Below, in pieces: positions 13,456-22,417 of a stretch of DNA of 27,146 nucleotides; positions within the stretch are counted from its first letter, which is position 1; every line of letters begins with the position of its first letter. A program made the translations under genes and the position numbers. Below the pieces are notes generated by a model. The model worked only from the letters and a program-made list of their open reading frames with translations. It made no database searches and had not been told where the DNA came from. Source of the DNA: an uncultured Bacilli bacterium (lineage in GTDB: Bacteria; Bacillota_I; Bacilli_A; RF39; UBA660); contig CAKPJE010000005.1 of the NCBI GenBank assembly GCA_934162555.1, positions 1-27,146 of the forward strand, given 5' to 3'.

Positions 13456-16400
13456 TTAAAATAAACTTAATTGGTTAGATTCATCCATATCATCTAAGAC
13501 TCCAAGTTCCTTCATTTTTTCAATTAAAGTCTTAGATACTCCACCTCTTTTTTGTAAATCTTCAATTGAATAGAATGGTCTTTTTTCTCTTTCAATTACT
13601 ATCTTTTGTGCAACTGAATCACCAAGTCCATCTAAACATCTAAAAGGAAGTAATAAAGTATCTTTATCTAAAATTTTAAAATACTTAGAATCTGATTTCT
13701 CAATATCGATTTGAGCAAATTTTATACCTCTAGCTGAAGCTTCTAATGCAATTAGCATAACATCATATACATTTGATTCTTTATTAGAAGCACTTGATCC
13801 TTTTTCTTCAATATCCAATATTTTATTTTTAATGGCATTATATCCATTTACCATTGCTGAAACATCAAAATCTGCACATCTAATTGACATATAAGCACAG
13901 TAATATAGAATTGGATAATGAACTTTATACCAAGCTATTCTAAAAGCACTTGTAACATAAGCAGTAGCATGAGCTTTTGGGAACATGTATTTTATTTTAT
14001 TACATGAATCAATAAACCATTCTTCAATACCCGCTTCTTTCATTTTGTTTTTGAAATCAACCCATTTATCAGGTTCTTTAGAAGCTTTACCTTTTCTTAC
14101 AAACTCCATTATTTTAAATGCATCTAAGTCTTTCATACCATGATATCTTAGATAAACCATAATATCATCACGACATCCAATAACTTCTTTAAATGGGACA
14201 ATATTGTTTCTAATTAGATCTTGAGCATTTCCTAACCAAACATCTGTACCATGTGATAAACCAGATATTTTAATTAATTCTGCAAATGTTTTTGGTTTAG
14301 TATCAACTAACATTTGAATAACAAATTTTGTACCAAATTCAGGGATACCTAAAGTACCTGTTTCACACATAATTTGTTCTTTACTAACACCAAGTACTTC
14401 TGGACCAGAAAATATCTCCATTGTTGCTTTATCACCTAATGGTACTTTAGTTACATCAATATTTCCTTCTTCATCTCTAGGCAAATTAGTTGGATCAACA
14501 AATGTTTCTAATCCTTCTTTACATTTTCTAACTTCTTCTTTTGATAAATCTTGCAACATTCTTAAAACTGTCGGGTCATCGTGTCCTAGTATATCAAGTT
14601 TTAATAAATCTTGGTCAATAGCATGATAATCAAAATGGGTTGTTCTCCAAGGTACTGTTGGATCATCTGCTGGATATTGGAAAGGTGTAAAATCAAACAC
14701 TTCTCTGTAACCCGGAACAACAACTATTCCTCCTGGGTGCTGACCTGTTGTTCTTTTAACACCTGTACATCCTAGTGCGATTCTCTCAACCTCTGGTGTT
14801 CTTCTTGTACATCTAATAATTTTTTTCTTTTTTAATTCATCTTTAGAAGGTATTTTAATATTATAACTATTAGCTTCTACTCTTAATGTATCATATATTT
14901 TATCTTCATAAAATCCTTGAACAAATCCAAATGCTGTTTTATCTGCTACTGTACCAATTGTACCTGCTCTATAAACATTATCTGTTCCGAATAATACTTT
15001 GGTATATTCATGGGCAGATGCTTGATTATCACCTGAAAAGTTTAAATCAATATCGGGTACTTTATCAGCATTAAAGCCAAGGAAAGTTGCGAATGGCATA
15101 TCGTTTCCTTCTTTATGCATCAATGTTGAACATTTAGGACAATTCATATCGGGCAAATCAAAACCTGATGAATATTCTGCACCTAATGCTTTACCATCTA
15201 TTTCAAAAATACTATGTTTACAATTTGGACAAACATAATGAGCAGGAAGTGAATTAACTTCTGTTATTCCCATCATGGTTGCTACAAAGCTAGAACCAAC
15301 TGATCCACGAGATCCTACTATATAACCATCATCATTAGAGTGTTTAACTAATTTTTGGGCAATTAAATAAATAACGTCAAATCCGCCACCTATTATACCC
15401 CTTAATTCATCTTCTATTCTTTTTTCAATGTTTGCAGGAAGTGGATTACCATAAATACTATATGCTTTATTGTAAACCATATCTCTTGTTGTTTTTTCAG
15501 AATCTTCAATTATTGGTGAAAATGGTTTGTCGGTTGCTATAATTACTTCGATATTATATTCTACCTTATCTGCAACTTTACTTGGGTTTTCTATAACAAT
15601 TTCTTTTCTTGTTTTTTCATCTAGAAAACTAAATTCTTCTAACATTTCATCAGTTGTTCTAAAAAATTCATCTGGTATATGTGGTTCTTCTTTTGATTCA
15701 TCTAGTATAAGTGAGGCATTTATATGGTATTCACCTTTATCTTCTATAATGGCTTTTTCACTCATTAGAGTTCTTATAGCATCGTGCAAATTTTCTCTTT
15801 TGTTTTTTTCAAAATCTTTTCCTAATTTTAATATTTCCTCTTTTGTAAATGTATATAGTTCACATATTGTATCAAAATCACTAGATATTTCTTCAATATT
15901 ATCAAGAGCACCTATTAATTTTAAGATATTAATTGTTACATTATCTAATTCATAACCATACATTTCTTTTGAATTTTTAATGAAATCATTAATAATATCC
16001 ATGTTTTTATTTGTGCCTTTATTATCTTTTTTTAGATATCTTGCAAGAGCATGTCTTCCTTTTCCAGGAACATTTTGATTTATAATGATTTCTCTATAAA
16101 TTTTGTCTTCTTTATTTAATGTGTGAGCATCACTTGTTGCACATATTAATTTATTTTCTTCTTTAGCGCATTTTATTATTTTGTTTAAAGCATATATTAA
16201 TTCATCATAATTTGATAAATCATGGCTTTTAACTAAATGGATATAGTTATTTGGTGGTTGTACTTCTATATAATCATAGAATTTCATTGCTTCTTTTAAG
16301 TCTTCTTCACTTCTTGTTAAAGCAATATTAAATATTTCACCATTTAAACAAGCACTTCCTACTAAAACATCTTTTCTGTTTTGTTCAACTATTCTTCTAG

Positions 16401-18750
16401 GAATACGTGATGATTTTGCTATAAAACCTGTATTAGCATAAGATATTAGTTTAAAAATATTTTTTAAGCCTTCCCTTGTTTGGGCAATCAAAGTTATATG
16501 TTTTGTTTTTTGATTGCTATTTGTTAATTCTTGTGTTCTTGTTTGTTTTGGTATATTGTCATAGTCGGTCATGTATTTTACTGGTTTAATTCCCGCTAAT
16601 GCTTCTATATAACCTGGATTCAAAAATTCATCTAGATTTTTTAAGCCTTTTATTTGCTCCAGCATTTTAACAAATATGTATCCTGTATTTTCAGCATCGT
16701 AGTCAGCTCTGTGGTGACTTCTTATTTTGTTTATCATGATTGTTAATTTATTGTCTACATTTATTGTGTTTAAACCAGGCTTAATTTCAGTATTTACCTC
16801 TTTATTTTTACCATCTCTAAAAATAACTTTGATATTTATTTTTGTTTCTTCTTCGGTACTATAAACACTTAATTCTTCTGTTTCTCTATTATATATACTA
16901 TTATCATTGATTAAAACATCATTTACTGTTGTTACAATTGTTGAACCAAAGTTATTACTTTCTTCATTATCTTCATCATCTTCTTCAGCAAAATTCATTC
17001 CATAATGTTTTGATAAAGCTGTTAAACTGTGTCTTTTTAAATCACTATTGATGATTCTTGATAACATTAATGTATCTATTACTGGATTTTCTAGTTTTCC
17101 TAGATTATATTTATAGTATGCCATATCTAGCATGTTTTTATCGAATGTAGCATTGTGTGCGACTAATGGCAAATCACCAATCCAGTCTTTAAATCTTCTG
17201 GTTACATTTTCTTCGGTGTCGGCGTCTTTTAATTTGTTATCTGTTATTCCTGTTAAATTGGTAATAACAGCATCTAATTTTCTTCCAGGATTTATTAGTT
17301 CATCAAATCTTTCAACCACTTCTCCTTTGTACATTTTTACTGCACCTATTTCAATCATTTGGTCATGTAATCCAGGATTAAATCCTGTTGTTTCGGTATC
17401 GAATACGACATATGTTAAATCATCCGTTTTCATGTCTTTAGCATTATATATAATGTTTAAGTCTTCATCTGTCATTTCTAATTCAACACCATATAAACCT
17501 TTGAAATATGGTAAATTGGCTTTTTCTTTTTTTAGTTCTTCTATTTTTTTTATTGTTTCTTCTGTTTGTTCTAATGCCTCTAATTCTTTTATTTGACTTT
17601 TTATTGGACTTTCAAGGTTACTGTTATATTTGCATATTTCTGAATATACATGAGGAAATGCCTGACATGAATCATGGTCAGTTATTGCAAGTGCTCTATG
17701 GCCATATTTCATTGCAGTTTTAACTAAAGCTACTTCATCTATTACCCCATCCATTTGACTCATCATTGTATGGGCATGTAGTTCAATTCTTTTTTCAGAA
17801 GCTGTATCTTTTTTTGATGTGTCTGTTTTATCACTTAAATTTATATCTCTTATTAAGATTGATAATTCTTTTGCATATTCATCATATTTTACTTGTCCTG
17901 TTATTTTATACCATGATTTATTGTTTATAGCTTTTAAGATACTGTTTAAATCATCTTCATCACGAACAAATATTTTTCCGTAAATACTATCTGTATTATC
18001 AGTCATTTTTAATGTTACTATTCTTAATTCTGTTTTTGTTGTTATTACTTCAGTTGAGAATATTTTTACTTCAATTATAGCTCTATCAGTTTCTTTGATA
18101 TCTTTTAGTAATGTAATATCTCCTTCAATTTTTCTTCCCTTTATTACGCCATCGACTTCATCTACTACTAATGTTTTATCTCTTGGTTCTCTTCTTGGAT
18201 ATTTGCTAAATGTTTGTTCTTCTTTTACCATTTCTACTGGTTCATTATACCTACTATAATCAATGCATAGATCACTTTGTATTTGAGCTTCTATTTTGTT
18301 TTGTAAATCCATATTTACTGTTACATTTGGTTTTATGTTATATCCTAGAATACTTATTTTGTCTTTTATTTCTTTTATGATATTTTCTAGAGTATTTTTT
18401 TCAAAATCATTGGCACATTCTATACATATGTTATCATCTTTTATTTCTACTTTATAATCTTTATATTGGTCTAATGTTATATTTTTTAGATATTCATTAT
18501 ATAGTTCAAAGAATATATTATTTATATCTTTGTTTATTATATTTATATTTACTTTTATGTTATATAATGGATAATAACCTTTTAGTCTTTTTATAAACTC
18601 AATATATTTTTTATATGTTATACTATCTACTTCTATAAAAAATTCAAAACTTGTTTTTTCTTTATTACATTTTATTTGTACTAGTTTCCCATTATCAAAA
18701 TATGTTTGACTAAATTTTAGTTTTGTTAATAATTTTTGCATTTCTTCCAT
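13456..18750 (-). CDS. polC: DNA polymerase III alpha subunit, PolC type (unusually long)
   Basis: 1764 residues, against about 1440 in Bacillus. It is the replicative polymerase with built-in proofreading. In order: N-terminal domain (1-200), OB domain (about 205-310), PHP domain with HAH (325, 327), an embedded DEDD exonuclease (Exo I FDTETT, D451/E453; Exo III HHRADYDAE, D685), the remaining PHP part (SDAHTLN), a CPNC...CPKC zinc site (about 1170-1210), and the polymerase core. Catalytic Asp are in PDIDLNFSG (D1233, D1235) and KLDILGHDDPT (D1386). The C-terminus SNQLSLF is a sliding-clamp binding peptide. All catalytic residues are present. Extra length comes from insertions at about 370-415, 590-670, 905-1020 and near 1300. 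RBS AAAGGAG, 8 nt before the ATG. Single-gene unit. Confidence 0.97.
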   Translation of the reverse strand: MEEMQKLLTKLKFSQTYFDNGKLVQIKCNKEKTSFEFFIEVDSITYKKYIEFIKRLKGYYPLYNIKVNINIINKDINNIFFELYNEYLKNITLDQYKDYKVEIKDDNICIECANDFEKNTLENIIKEIKDKISILGYNIKPNVTVNMDLQNKIEAQIQSDLCIDYSRYNEPVEMVKEEQTFSKYPRREPRDKTLVVDEVDGVIKGRKIEGDITLLKDIKETDRAIIEVKIFSTEVITTKTELRIVTLKMTDNTDSIYGKIFVRDEDDLNSILKAINNKSWYKITGQVKYDEYAKELSILIRDINLSDKTDTSKKDTASEKRIELHAHTMMSQMDGVIDEVALVKTAMKYGHRALAITDHDSCQAFPHVYSEICKYNSNLESPIKSQIKELEALEQTEETIKKIEELKKEKANLPYFKGLYGVELEMTDEDLNIIYNAKDMKTDDLTYVVFDTETTGFNPGLHDQMIEIGAVKMYKGEVVERFDELINPGRKLDAVITNLTGITDNKLKDADTEENVTRRFKDWIGDLPLVAHNATFDKNMLDMAYYKYNLGKLENPVIDTLMLSRIINSDLKRHSLTALSKHYGMNFAEEDDEDNEESNNFGSTIVTTVNDVLINDNSIYNRETEELSVYSTEEETKINIKVIFRDGKNKEVNTEIKPGLNTINVDNKLTIMINKIRSHHRADYDAENTGYIFVKMLEQIKGLKNLDEFLNPGYIEALAGIKPVKYMTDYDNIPKQTRTQELTNSNQKTKHITLIAQTREGLKNIFKLISYANTGFIAKSSRIPRRIVEQNRKDVLVGSACLNGEIFNIALTRSEEDLKEAMKFYDYIEVQPPNNYIHLVKSHDLSNYDELIYALNKIIKCAKEENKLICATSDAHTLNKEDKIYREIIINQNVPGKGRHALARYLKKDNKGTNKNMDIINDFIKNSKEMYGYELDNVTINILKLIGALDNIEEISSDFDTICELYTFTKEEILKLGKDFEKNKRENLHDAIRTLMSEKAIIEDKGEYHINASLILDESKEEPHIPDEFFRTTDEMLEEFSFLDEKTRKEIVIENPSKVADKVEYNIEVIIATDKPFSPIIEDSEKTTRDMVYNKAYSIYGNPLPANIEKRIEDELRGIIGGGFDVIYLIAQKLVKHSNDDGYIVGSRGSVGSSFVATMMGITEVNSLPAHYVCPNCKHSIFEIDGKALGAEYSSGFDLPDMNCPKCSTLMHKEGNDMPFATFLGFNADKVPDIDLNFSGDNQASAHEYTKVLFGTDNVYRAGTIGTVADKTAFGFVQGFYEDKIYDTLRVEANSYNIKIPSKDELKKKKIIRCTRRTPEVERIALGCTGVKRTTGQHPGGIVVVPGYREVFDFTPFQYPADDPTVPWRTTHFDYHAIDQDLLKLDILGHDDPTVLRMLQDLSKEEVRKCKEGLETFVDPTNLPRDEEGNIDVTKVPLGDKATMEIFSGPEVLGVSKEQIMCETGTLGIPEFGTKFVIQMLVDTKPKTFAELIKISGLSHGTDVWLGNAQDLIRNNIVPFKEVIGCRDDIMVYLRYHGMKDLDAFKIMEFVRKGKASKEPDKWVDFKNKMKEAGIEEWFIDSCNKIKYMFPKAHATAYVTSAFRIAWYKVHYPILYYCAYMSIRCADFDVSAMVNGYNAIKNKILDIEEKGSSASNKESNVYDVMLIALEASARGIKFAQIDIEKSDSKYFKILDKDTLLLPFRCLDGLGDSVAQKIVIEREKRPFYSIEDLQKRGGVSKTLIEKMKELGVLDDMDESNQLSLF

Positions 18751-18777
18751 ATAACATACTCCTTTACATCTTTAAAT

Positions 18778-18806
18778 ATTTTACCATATATATTCAATTT
18801 ATGGTA
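18778..18806 (-). promoter_or_regulatory. Extended -10 promoter of polC with overlapping inverted repeat
   Basis: TGGTAAAAT (18778-18786) gives an extended -10 about 28 nt before the ATG, without a good -35. The inverted repeat TACCATA (18782-18788) / TATGGTA (18800-18806) overlaps it and could be an operator. Further upstream, a short CGGA/TCCG hairpin (18836-18858) may be a weak prmC terminator. Nothing else is seen in the 162-bp gap. Confidence 0.45.
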
Positions 18807-18912
18807 GTATTTTTATACTAAAAAATGCATTATTATTTAACGGAAAAATCCGTATTAAATTGTATTAATATATATTGCTTTTACATTATAAAAGAGTTAC
18901 GATATGTTTTCA

Positions 18913-19623
18913 CTATATATCTATAACCCTTATAAAAACCATTCTATCTTTACCAGTCATATCTTTTTTTATCTCAAAATCATATTTATTAAGATATTTA
19001 GATGCTAGTTTTTTAATTTTTTCTCCCTGGCTATAACCAATTTCAAAAGCAATTAAACCATTATTATTAATATATTTATATACATTCTTTAATATTTCTT
19101 CATAATAATATAGTCCATTATTAGAAGCATATAATGCAATATGTGGTTCATTATTTTTTACAATATCCATTATTTCCTCATCATAAGCTATATATGGCGG
19201 ATTAGATATTATAACATCATATTTTTTACTTAATGGTTCAAGTAAATTACCTTCATAAAAATTAATATTAGCATTATTTTTATTGGCATTTTTTTTAGCA
19301 ACCTCTAAAGCATCTTTACTTATATCAACTGCATCAACTAATATTTCAGGAAAAAATTTCTTTAGTGTTATTGCAATACAACCAGATCCTGTACCAATAT
19401 CAACTATACTTTTATAATTGTATTTTTTAATATATTTTACAGTATTTTCAACCAATTCCTCAGTTTCAAATCTAGGAATCAAAACTCTTTTGTCAACATC
19501 AATAATATTGCCATAAAAAGAAACATTACCAACTATATATTGGACAGGTTCACCATTATTTAATCTATCAATATTTTCTTTAGTTGGATTACCATATTTT
19601 TCTAAATATTCTAAAGGAGTCAT
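18913..19623 (-). CDS. prmC: Release factor glutamine methyltransferase
   Basis: 236 residues. It methylates the Gln of the GGQ motif in release factors, here encoded by the gene directly upstream. Visible features are the recognition region PVQYIVGNVSFYG (about 26-38) with LIPRFETEELVE, the SAM-binding SIVDIGTGSGCIAITL (about 71-86), DAVDISKDALEVAKKNA, and the catalytic IISNPPYI with NPPY at 141-144. It is about 40 residues shorter than typical PrmC, losing part of the N-terminal helical release-factor-binding domain. However, TAATG coupling to prfA and an AAAGGTGA RBS leave little doubt about this start. Partner methylation of PrfA is expected from family knowledge. Confidence 0.95.
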   Translation of the reverse strand: MTPLEYLEKYGNPTKENIDRLNNGEPVQYIVGNVSFYGNIIDVDKRVLIPRFETEELVENTVKYIKKYNYKSIVDIGTGSGCIAITLKKFFPEILVDAVDISKDALEVAKKNANKNNANINFYEGNLLEPLSKKYDVIISNPPYIAYDEEIMDIVKNNEPHIALYASNNGLYYYEEILKNVYKYINNNGLIAFEIGYSQGEKIKKLASKYLNKYDFEIKKDMTGKDRMVFIRVIDI

Positions 19624-20678
19624 TATTCACCTTTCATTTTTAAAGCAATATCTGCTTCGATCAAAGCATTAATAATATCGTCTAATGCTCCATCCATAAC
19701 TCTATCTAAATTCATAGTTGAAAAACCAATTCGATGATCTGTAACTCTATTTTGTGGATAATTGTATGTTCTAATCTTTTCCGAACGATCACCTGTTCCA
19801 ACTAATTTTTTTCTTTCAGAACCTACACTCTCTTTTTGTTTGTTAAGTTCCATTTCATATAATCTAGCTTTTAATACTTGCATAGCTTCAGCTTTATTTT
19901 GAATTTGGCTTCTTTGATTTTGACATGTTACAACAGTATTAGTTGGCAAATGGGTTATACGAACAGCAGATGGAGTTGTATTAACCCCTTGACCACCATG
20001 ACCAGAAGCACAGTAACAATCAATCCTTAAATCAGAATCCTTGATTTCAATATCAATATCATCTACTTCTGGCATAACTAGAACAGTTGCTGTAGAAGTT
20101 TGTATTCTACCTTGTGATTCTGTTACTGGAACTCTTTGAACTCTATGAGAACCTGATTCGTATTTTAATTTAGAATATACATTATCGCCCTTTATTTTAA
20201 ACTCAACTTGCGAATATCCACCAGCAGCACATTCCTCACTATTAATTTCTTCAATCTTCCAACCATTATTTGTAGCATAATAAGAATACATCCTATATAG
20301 ATCACCAGCAAATATATTTGCTTCATCACCACCAGCTGCTCCTCTAATTTCCATAATAATATCTTTATCATCGTTAGGATCTTTAGGAAGTAATAAAATT
20401 TCTATCTTAGCATCTAATTCTTCTTTTTCTTTATATAAATTATTTAATTCCTCTTTAGCCATTTCCGCCATTTCAGGATCATTTAATAACTCTTCTGAAT
20501 CTTTTATATCATTTAAAACTTTTTTATAATTTTGGTAAGCTTCATAACTTTCTCTTAAACCAGATTGTTCTTTTGATAACTCCATCATTTTTTTTATATC
20601 ACTTATTATCTCATTAGACTGCATTAATTCTGTTATTTCATCATATCTTTTTTCAATAGCACTTAATCTTTCTAACAT
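19623..20678 (-). CDS. prfA: Peptide chain release factor 1
   Basis: 351 residues, normal for RF1, which reads UAA and UAG on the ribosome and triggers peptide release. The codon-recognition tripeptide is PVT (184-186, the PxT of RF1 rather than the SPF of RF2). The catalytic motif is GHGGQGVN with GGQ at 228-230, followed by the helical SQIQNKAEAMQVLKARLYE. The strong promoter 20702-20730 and an AGAGGGA RBS head the prfA-prmC unit. The window's stops are mostly TAA/TAG, which RF1 serves; TGA stops seen elsewhere would need RF2, not in this window. Confidence 0.97.
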   Translation of the reverse strand: MLERLSAIEKRYDEITELMQSNEIISDIKKMMELSKEQSGLRESYEAYQNYKKVLNDIKDSEELLNDPEMAEMAKEELNNLYKEKEELDAKIEILLLPKDPNDDKDIIMEIRGAAGGDEANIFAGDLYRMYSYYATNNGWKIEEINSEECAAGGYSQVEFKIKGDNVYSKLKYESGSHRVQRVPVTESQGRIQTSTATVLVMPEVDDIDIEIKDSDLRIDCYCASGHGGQGVNTTPSAVRITHLPTNTVVTCQNQRSQIQNKAEAMQVLKARLYEMELNKQKESVGSERKKLVGTGDRSEKIRTYNYPQNRVTDHRIGFSTMNLDRVMDGALDDIINALIEADIALKMKGE

Positions 20679-20701
20679 ATTATTCCCTCTTCTCTTTGTA
20701 T

Positions 20702-20730
20702 ATTATATTATATTTTTTTATTTGTGTAAA
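20702..20730 (-). promoter_or_regulatory. Sigma-A promoter of prfA-prmC
   Basis: -35 TTTACA (20725-20730), 17-nt spacer, -10 TATAAT (20702-20707); a second overlapping TATAAT lies at 20707-20712. Confidence 0.8.
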
Positions 20731-20809
20731 TAAATTTTTATTTTTTGAAGACGCAATTTTTAATTATTGTACCTAATGAAAGAAATAATTAATAATAAAG
20801 TATTGTATA

Positions 20810-20838
20810 TTGATTTTCTACAAAATATTATGTATAAT
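20810..20838 (+). promoter_or_regulatory. Sigma-A promoter of the BRO-N gene
   Basis: -35 TTGATT (20810-20815), 17-nt spacer, -10 TATAAT (20833-20838), giving a leader of about 60 nt. It is divergent from the prfA promoter about 80 bp away. Confidence 0.75.
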
Positions 20839-20903
20839 CATGTCAATAAATACACATATATTATAGTTAATTTAAAAATACAAATAAGAAATGAGGCGTG
20901 AAA

Positions 20904-21791
20904 ATGAATACAGAAATTAAAGAAAAAAATGAATTAAAAGAAAAGAAAAATATTATAAAAATATTTGATAACACAAATATTAGGACAAAATGGGATGCAG
21001 AAAAAGAAGATTACTATTTTAGTGTTGTGGATGTTGTTGGTGCATTAACTGAATCTTCTAGGGCAAGAAAATATTGGAACGACTTAAAAAAGAAACTTAA
21101 ACTTGAAGGAAGTGAGTTGTCCGAAAAAATCGGACAACTGAAAATGCAAGCAGCTGATGGCAAATTTTATAACACAGATGTTTTAGACACCAAAGGAATA
21201 TTAAGACTTATACAAAGTGTACCATGCCCAAAAGCAGAACCTTTTAAACTTTGGCTAGCACAAATTGGTAGTGAAAGAATTGACGAAACATTTGATCCAT
21301 CAAAAGCAATTGATAGAAGTATTATGCTTTATAAAGCACAAGGTTATAGTGATGCATGGATTGAAAAAAGATTAAAAGGCCAACTACATAGATTTCAATT
21401 AACAGATGTATGGAAATTGGGTGGTATAAATGAACCTATGGAATATGGTATATTAACAAATGAAATATATAAAGCTTGGTCCGGAATGAAAGCAAGTCAA
21501 TATAAAGAATATAAAGGCATTAGGAAAGAATCTTTAAGAGATAATATGTCTGATTTAGAAATATTATTAACTGATATTGGTGAAACTGCTACAAGAGAAC
21601 TGGCAAAAACATATAATCCACAAGGATTAACCCAAAATAAAGAAATTGCTAAACGAGGTGGCCAGATTGCTAAAAATACTCGTGATAATTTAGAAAAAGA
21701 ACTTGGTAAAAGTGTCATTACAAAAGAAAATAATATTAATCGTAGGTATATAGAAAATAGCGATAATACTATACAAATAGAAAATAAATAA
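20904..21791 (+). CDS. BRO-N domain protein (phage antirepressor / DinD-like)
   Basis: 295 residues. The BRO-N fold spans about residues 15-115: IRTKWDAEKEDYYFSVVDVVGALTES, then ARKYWNDLKKKL, and FRLIQS-like GILRLIQSVPCPKAEPFKLWLAQIGSER, a diagnostic stretch. The C-terminal half (YGILTNEIYKAWSGM, SLRDNMSDLEILLTDIGETATRELA, IAKRGGQIAKNTRDNLEKELGK) belongs to the long form common in Bacillota and Bacteroidota genomes. BRO-N proteins bind DNA and often act as phage antirepressors; the role of chromosomal solitary copies is unknown. The ATG at 20904 is preferred (GAGG 7 nt upstream) over a GTG at 20898 that touches the RBS. It has its own promoter and terminator and sits on the opposite strand between two core genes, which suggests acquired cargo. 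No other phage genes are nearby. Confidence 0.88.
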   Translation: MNTEIKEKNELKEKKNIIKIFDNTNIRTKWDAEKEDYYFSVVDVVGALTESSRARKYWNDLKKKLKLEGSELSEKIGQLKMQAADGKFYNTDVLDTKGILRLIQSVPCPKAEPFKLWLAQIGSERIDETFDPSKAIDRSIMLYKAQGYSDAWIEKRLKGQLHRFQLTDVWKLGGINEPMEYGILTNEIYKAWSGMKASQYKEYKGIRKESLRDNMSDLEILLTDIGETATRELAKTYNPQGLTQNKEIAKRGGQIAKNTRDNLEKELGKSVITKENNINRRYIENSDNTIQIENK

Positions 21792-21796
21792 ACAAA

Positions 21797-21829
21797 TCAA
21801 AAACACAAGCCTCAAACTTGTGTTTTTAC
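21797..21829 (+). terminator. Terminator of the BRO-N gene (symmetrical, may serve both strands)
   Basis: AAAAACACAAG (21799-21809), a 7-nt loop, CTTGTGTTTTT (21817-21827). A-tract and T-tract on both sides make it bidirectional, so it may also back up frr. Confidence 0.92.
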
Positions 21830-21839
21830 ACTCGCATAT

Positions 21840-21860
21840 TATAAGGACGAATCCCTTATA
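21840..21860 (-). terminator. Hairpin over the frr stop codon
   Basis: TATAAGG (21840-21846) and CCTTATA (21854-21860) pair; the frr TAA (21856-21858) is in the stem. No T-run follows directly, so actual termination may rely on the next hairpin. Confidence 0.5.
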
Positions 21861-22395
21861 TACTTAGTAATTCTGTCTCTTTTTTATTAAATCTATCTTC
21901 AACTTCTTTATTATACTTATTAATTAAATCTTGTACATCTTTTTCAAGACTTTCTTTTTCATCATCTGTTAATTCTTCTCTTTTAATTTCATTATTAGCG
22001 TCTTGTCTAACATTTCTTAAAGCAATTCTAGCATCTTCGGCCATTCCTTTAGCTTCTTTAACATAAGACTTTCTAGTATCTTCTGTTAAAGGTGGTATTG
22101 TTAAAATAATCATTTCACCATTATTATTAGGAGTAATACCAATATTTGCCTCAAATATAGCTTTTTCAATCGCACCCAAACAATTTCTATCATATGGTTT
22201 AATACATAATTGTCTAGCTTCTGGGATTGAAATATTAGCAAGTTGAATAATAGGAGTTGGCACTCCATAATATGAAACCATTATACCATTAACAAGTGAT
22301 GCATTAGCTCTTCCCGCTCTTATATTAATAAGTCTTTTTTCGAAGTTTTCGATTACTTGCATCATTTTTTCTTCTGTTTTATTTAAAATATCCAT
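21856..22395 (-). CDS. frr: Ribosome recycling factor
   Basis: 179 residues (family about 185). With EF-G it splits post-termination ribosomes, completing the step started by PrfA nearby. Signatures: the N-terminal helix MDILNKTEEKMMQVIENFEKRL, INIRAGRANASLVNGIMVSYYG, TPIIQLANISIPEARQLCIKPYD, NIGITPNNNGEMIILTIPPLTEDTRK and the long C-terminal helices. The ATG at 22393-22395 has GGAGG upstream. A longer frame from 22440 would overlap the previous gene by 23 nt and add 15 residues foreign to the family. It lies 22 nt after the small secreted protein gene. Confidence 0.97.
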   Translation of the reverse strand: MDILNKTEEKMMQVIENFEKRLINIRAGRANASLVNGIMVSYYGVPTPIIQLANISIPEARQLCIKPYDRNCLGAIEKAIFEANIGITPNNNGEMIILTIPPLTEDTRKSYVKEAKGMAEDARIALRNVRQDANNEIKREELTDDEKESLEKDVQDLINKYNKEVEDRFNKKETELLSI

Positions 22396-22417
22396 AAATT
22401 CCTCCACTACAATTATA

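Noticed and set aside
17132..17596. 154-aa plus-strand frame opposite polC (and similar long plus-strand frames opposite clpC, trmB and pnp)
   Set aside because: Composition is a reverse-complement shadow (Ser/Phe/Leu-rich), lacking ribosome binding sites and homology. The minus-strand genes are unambiguous.
18836..18858. prmC terminator
   Set aside because: Only a 4-bp CGGA/TCCG core with AT flanks and no clear T-run; mentioned in the polC promoter entry but not called.
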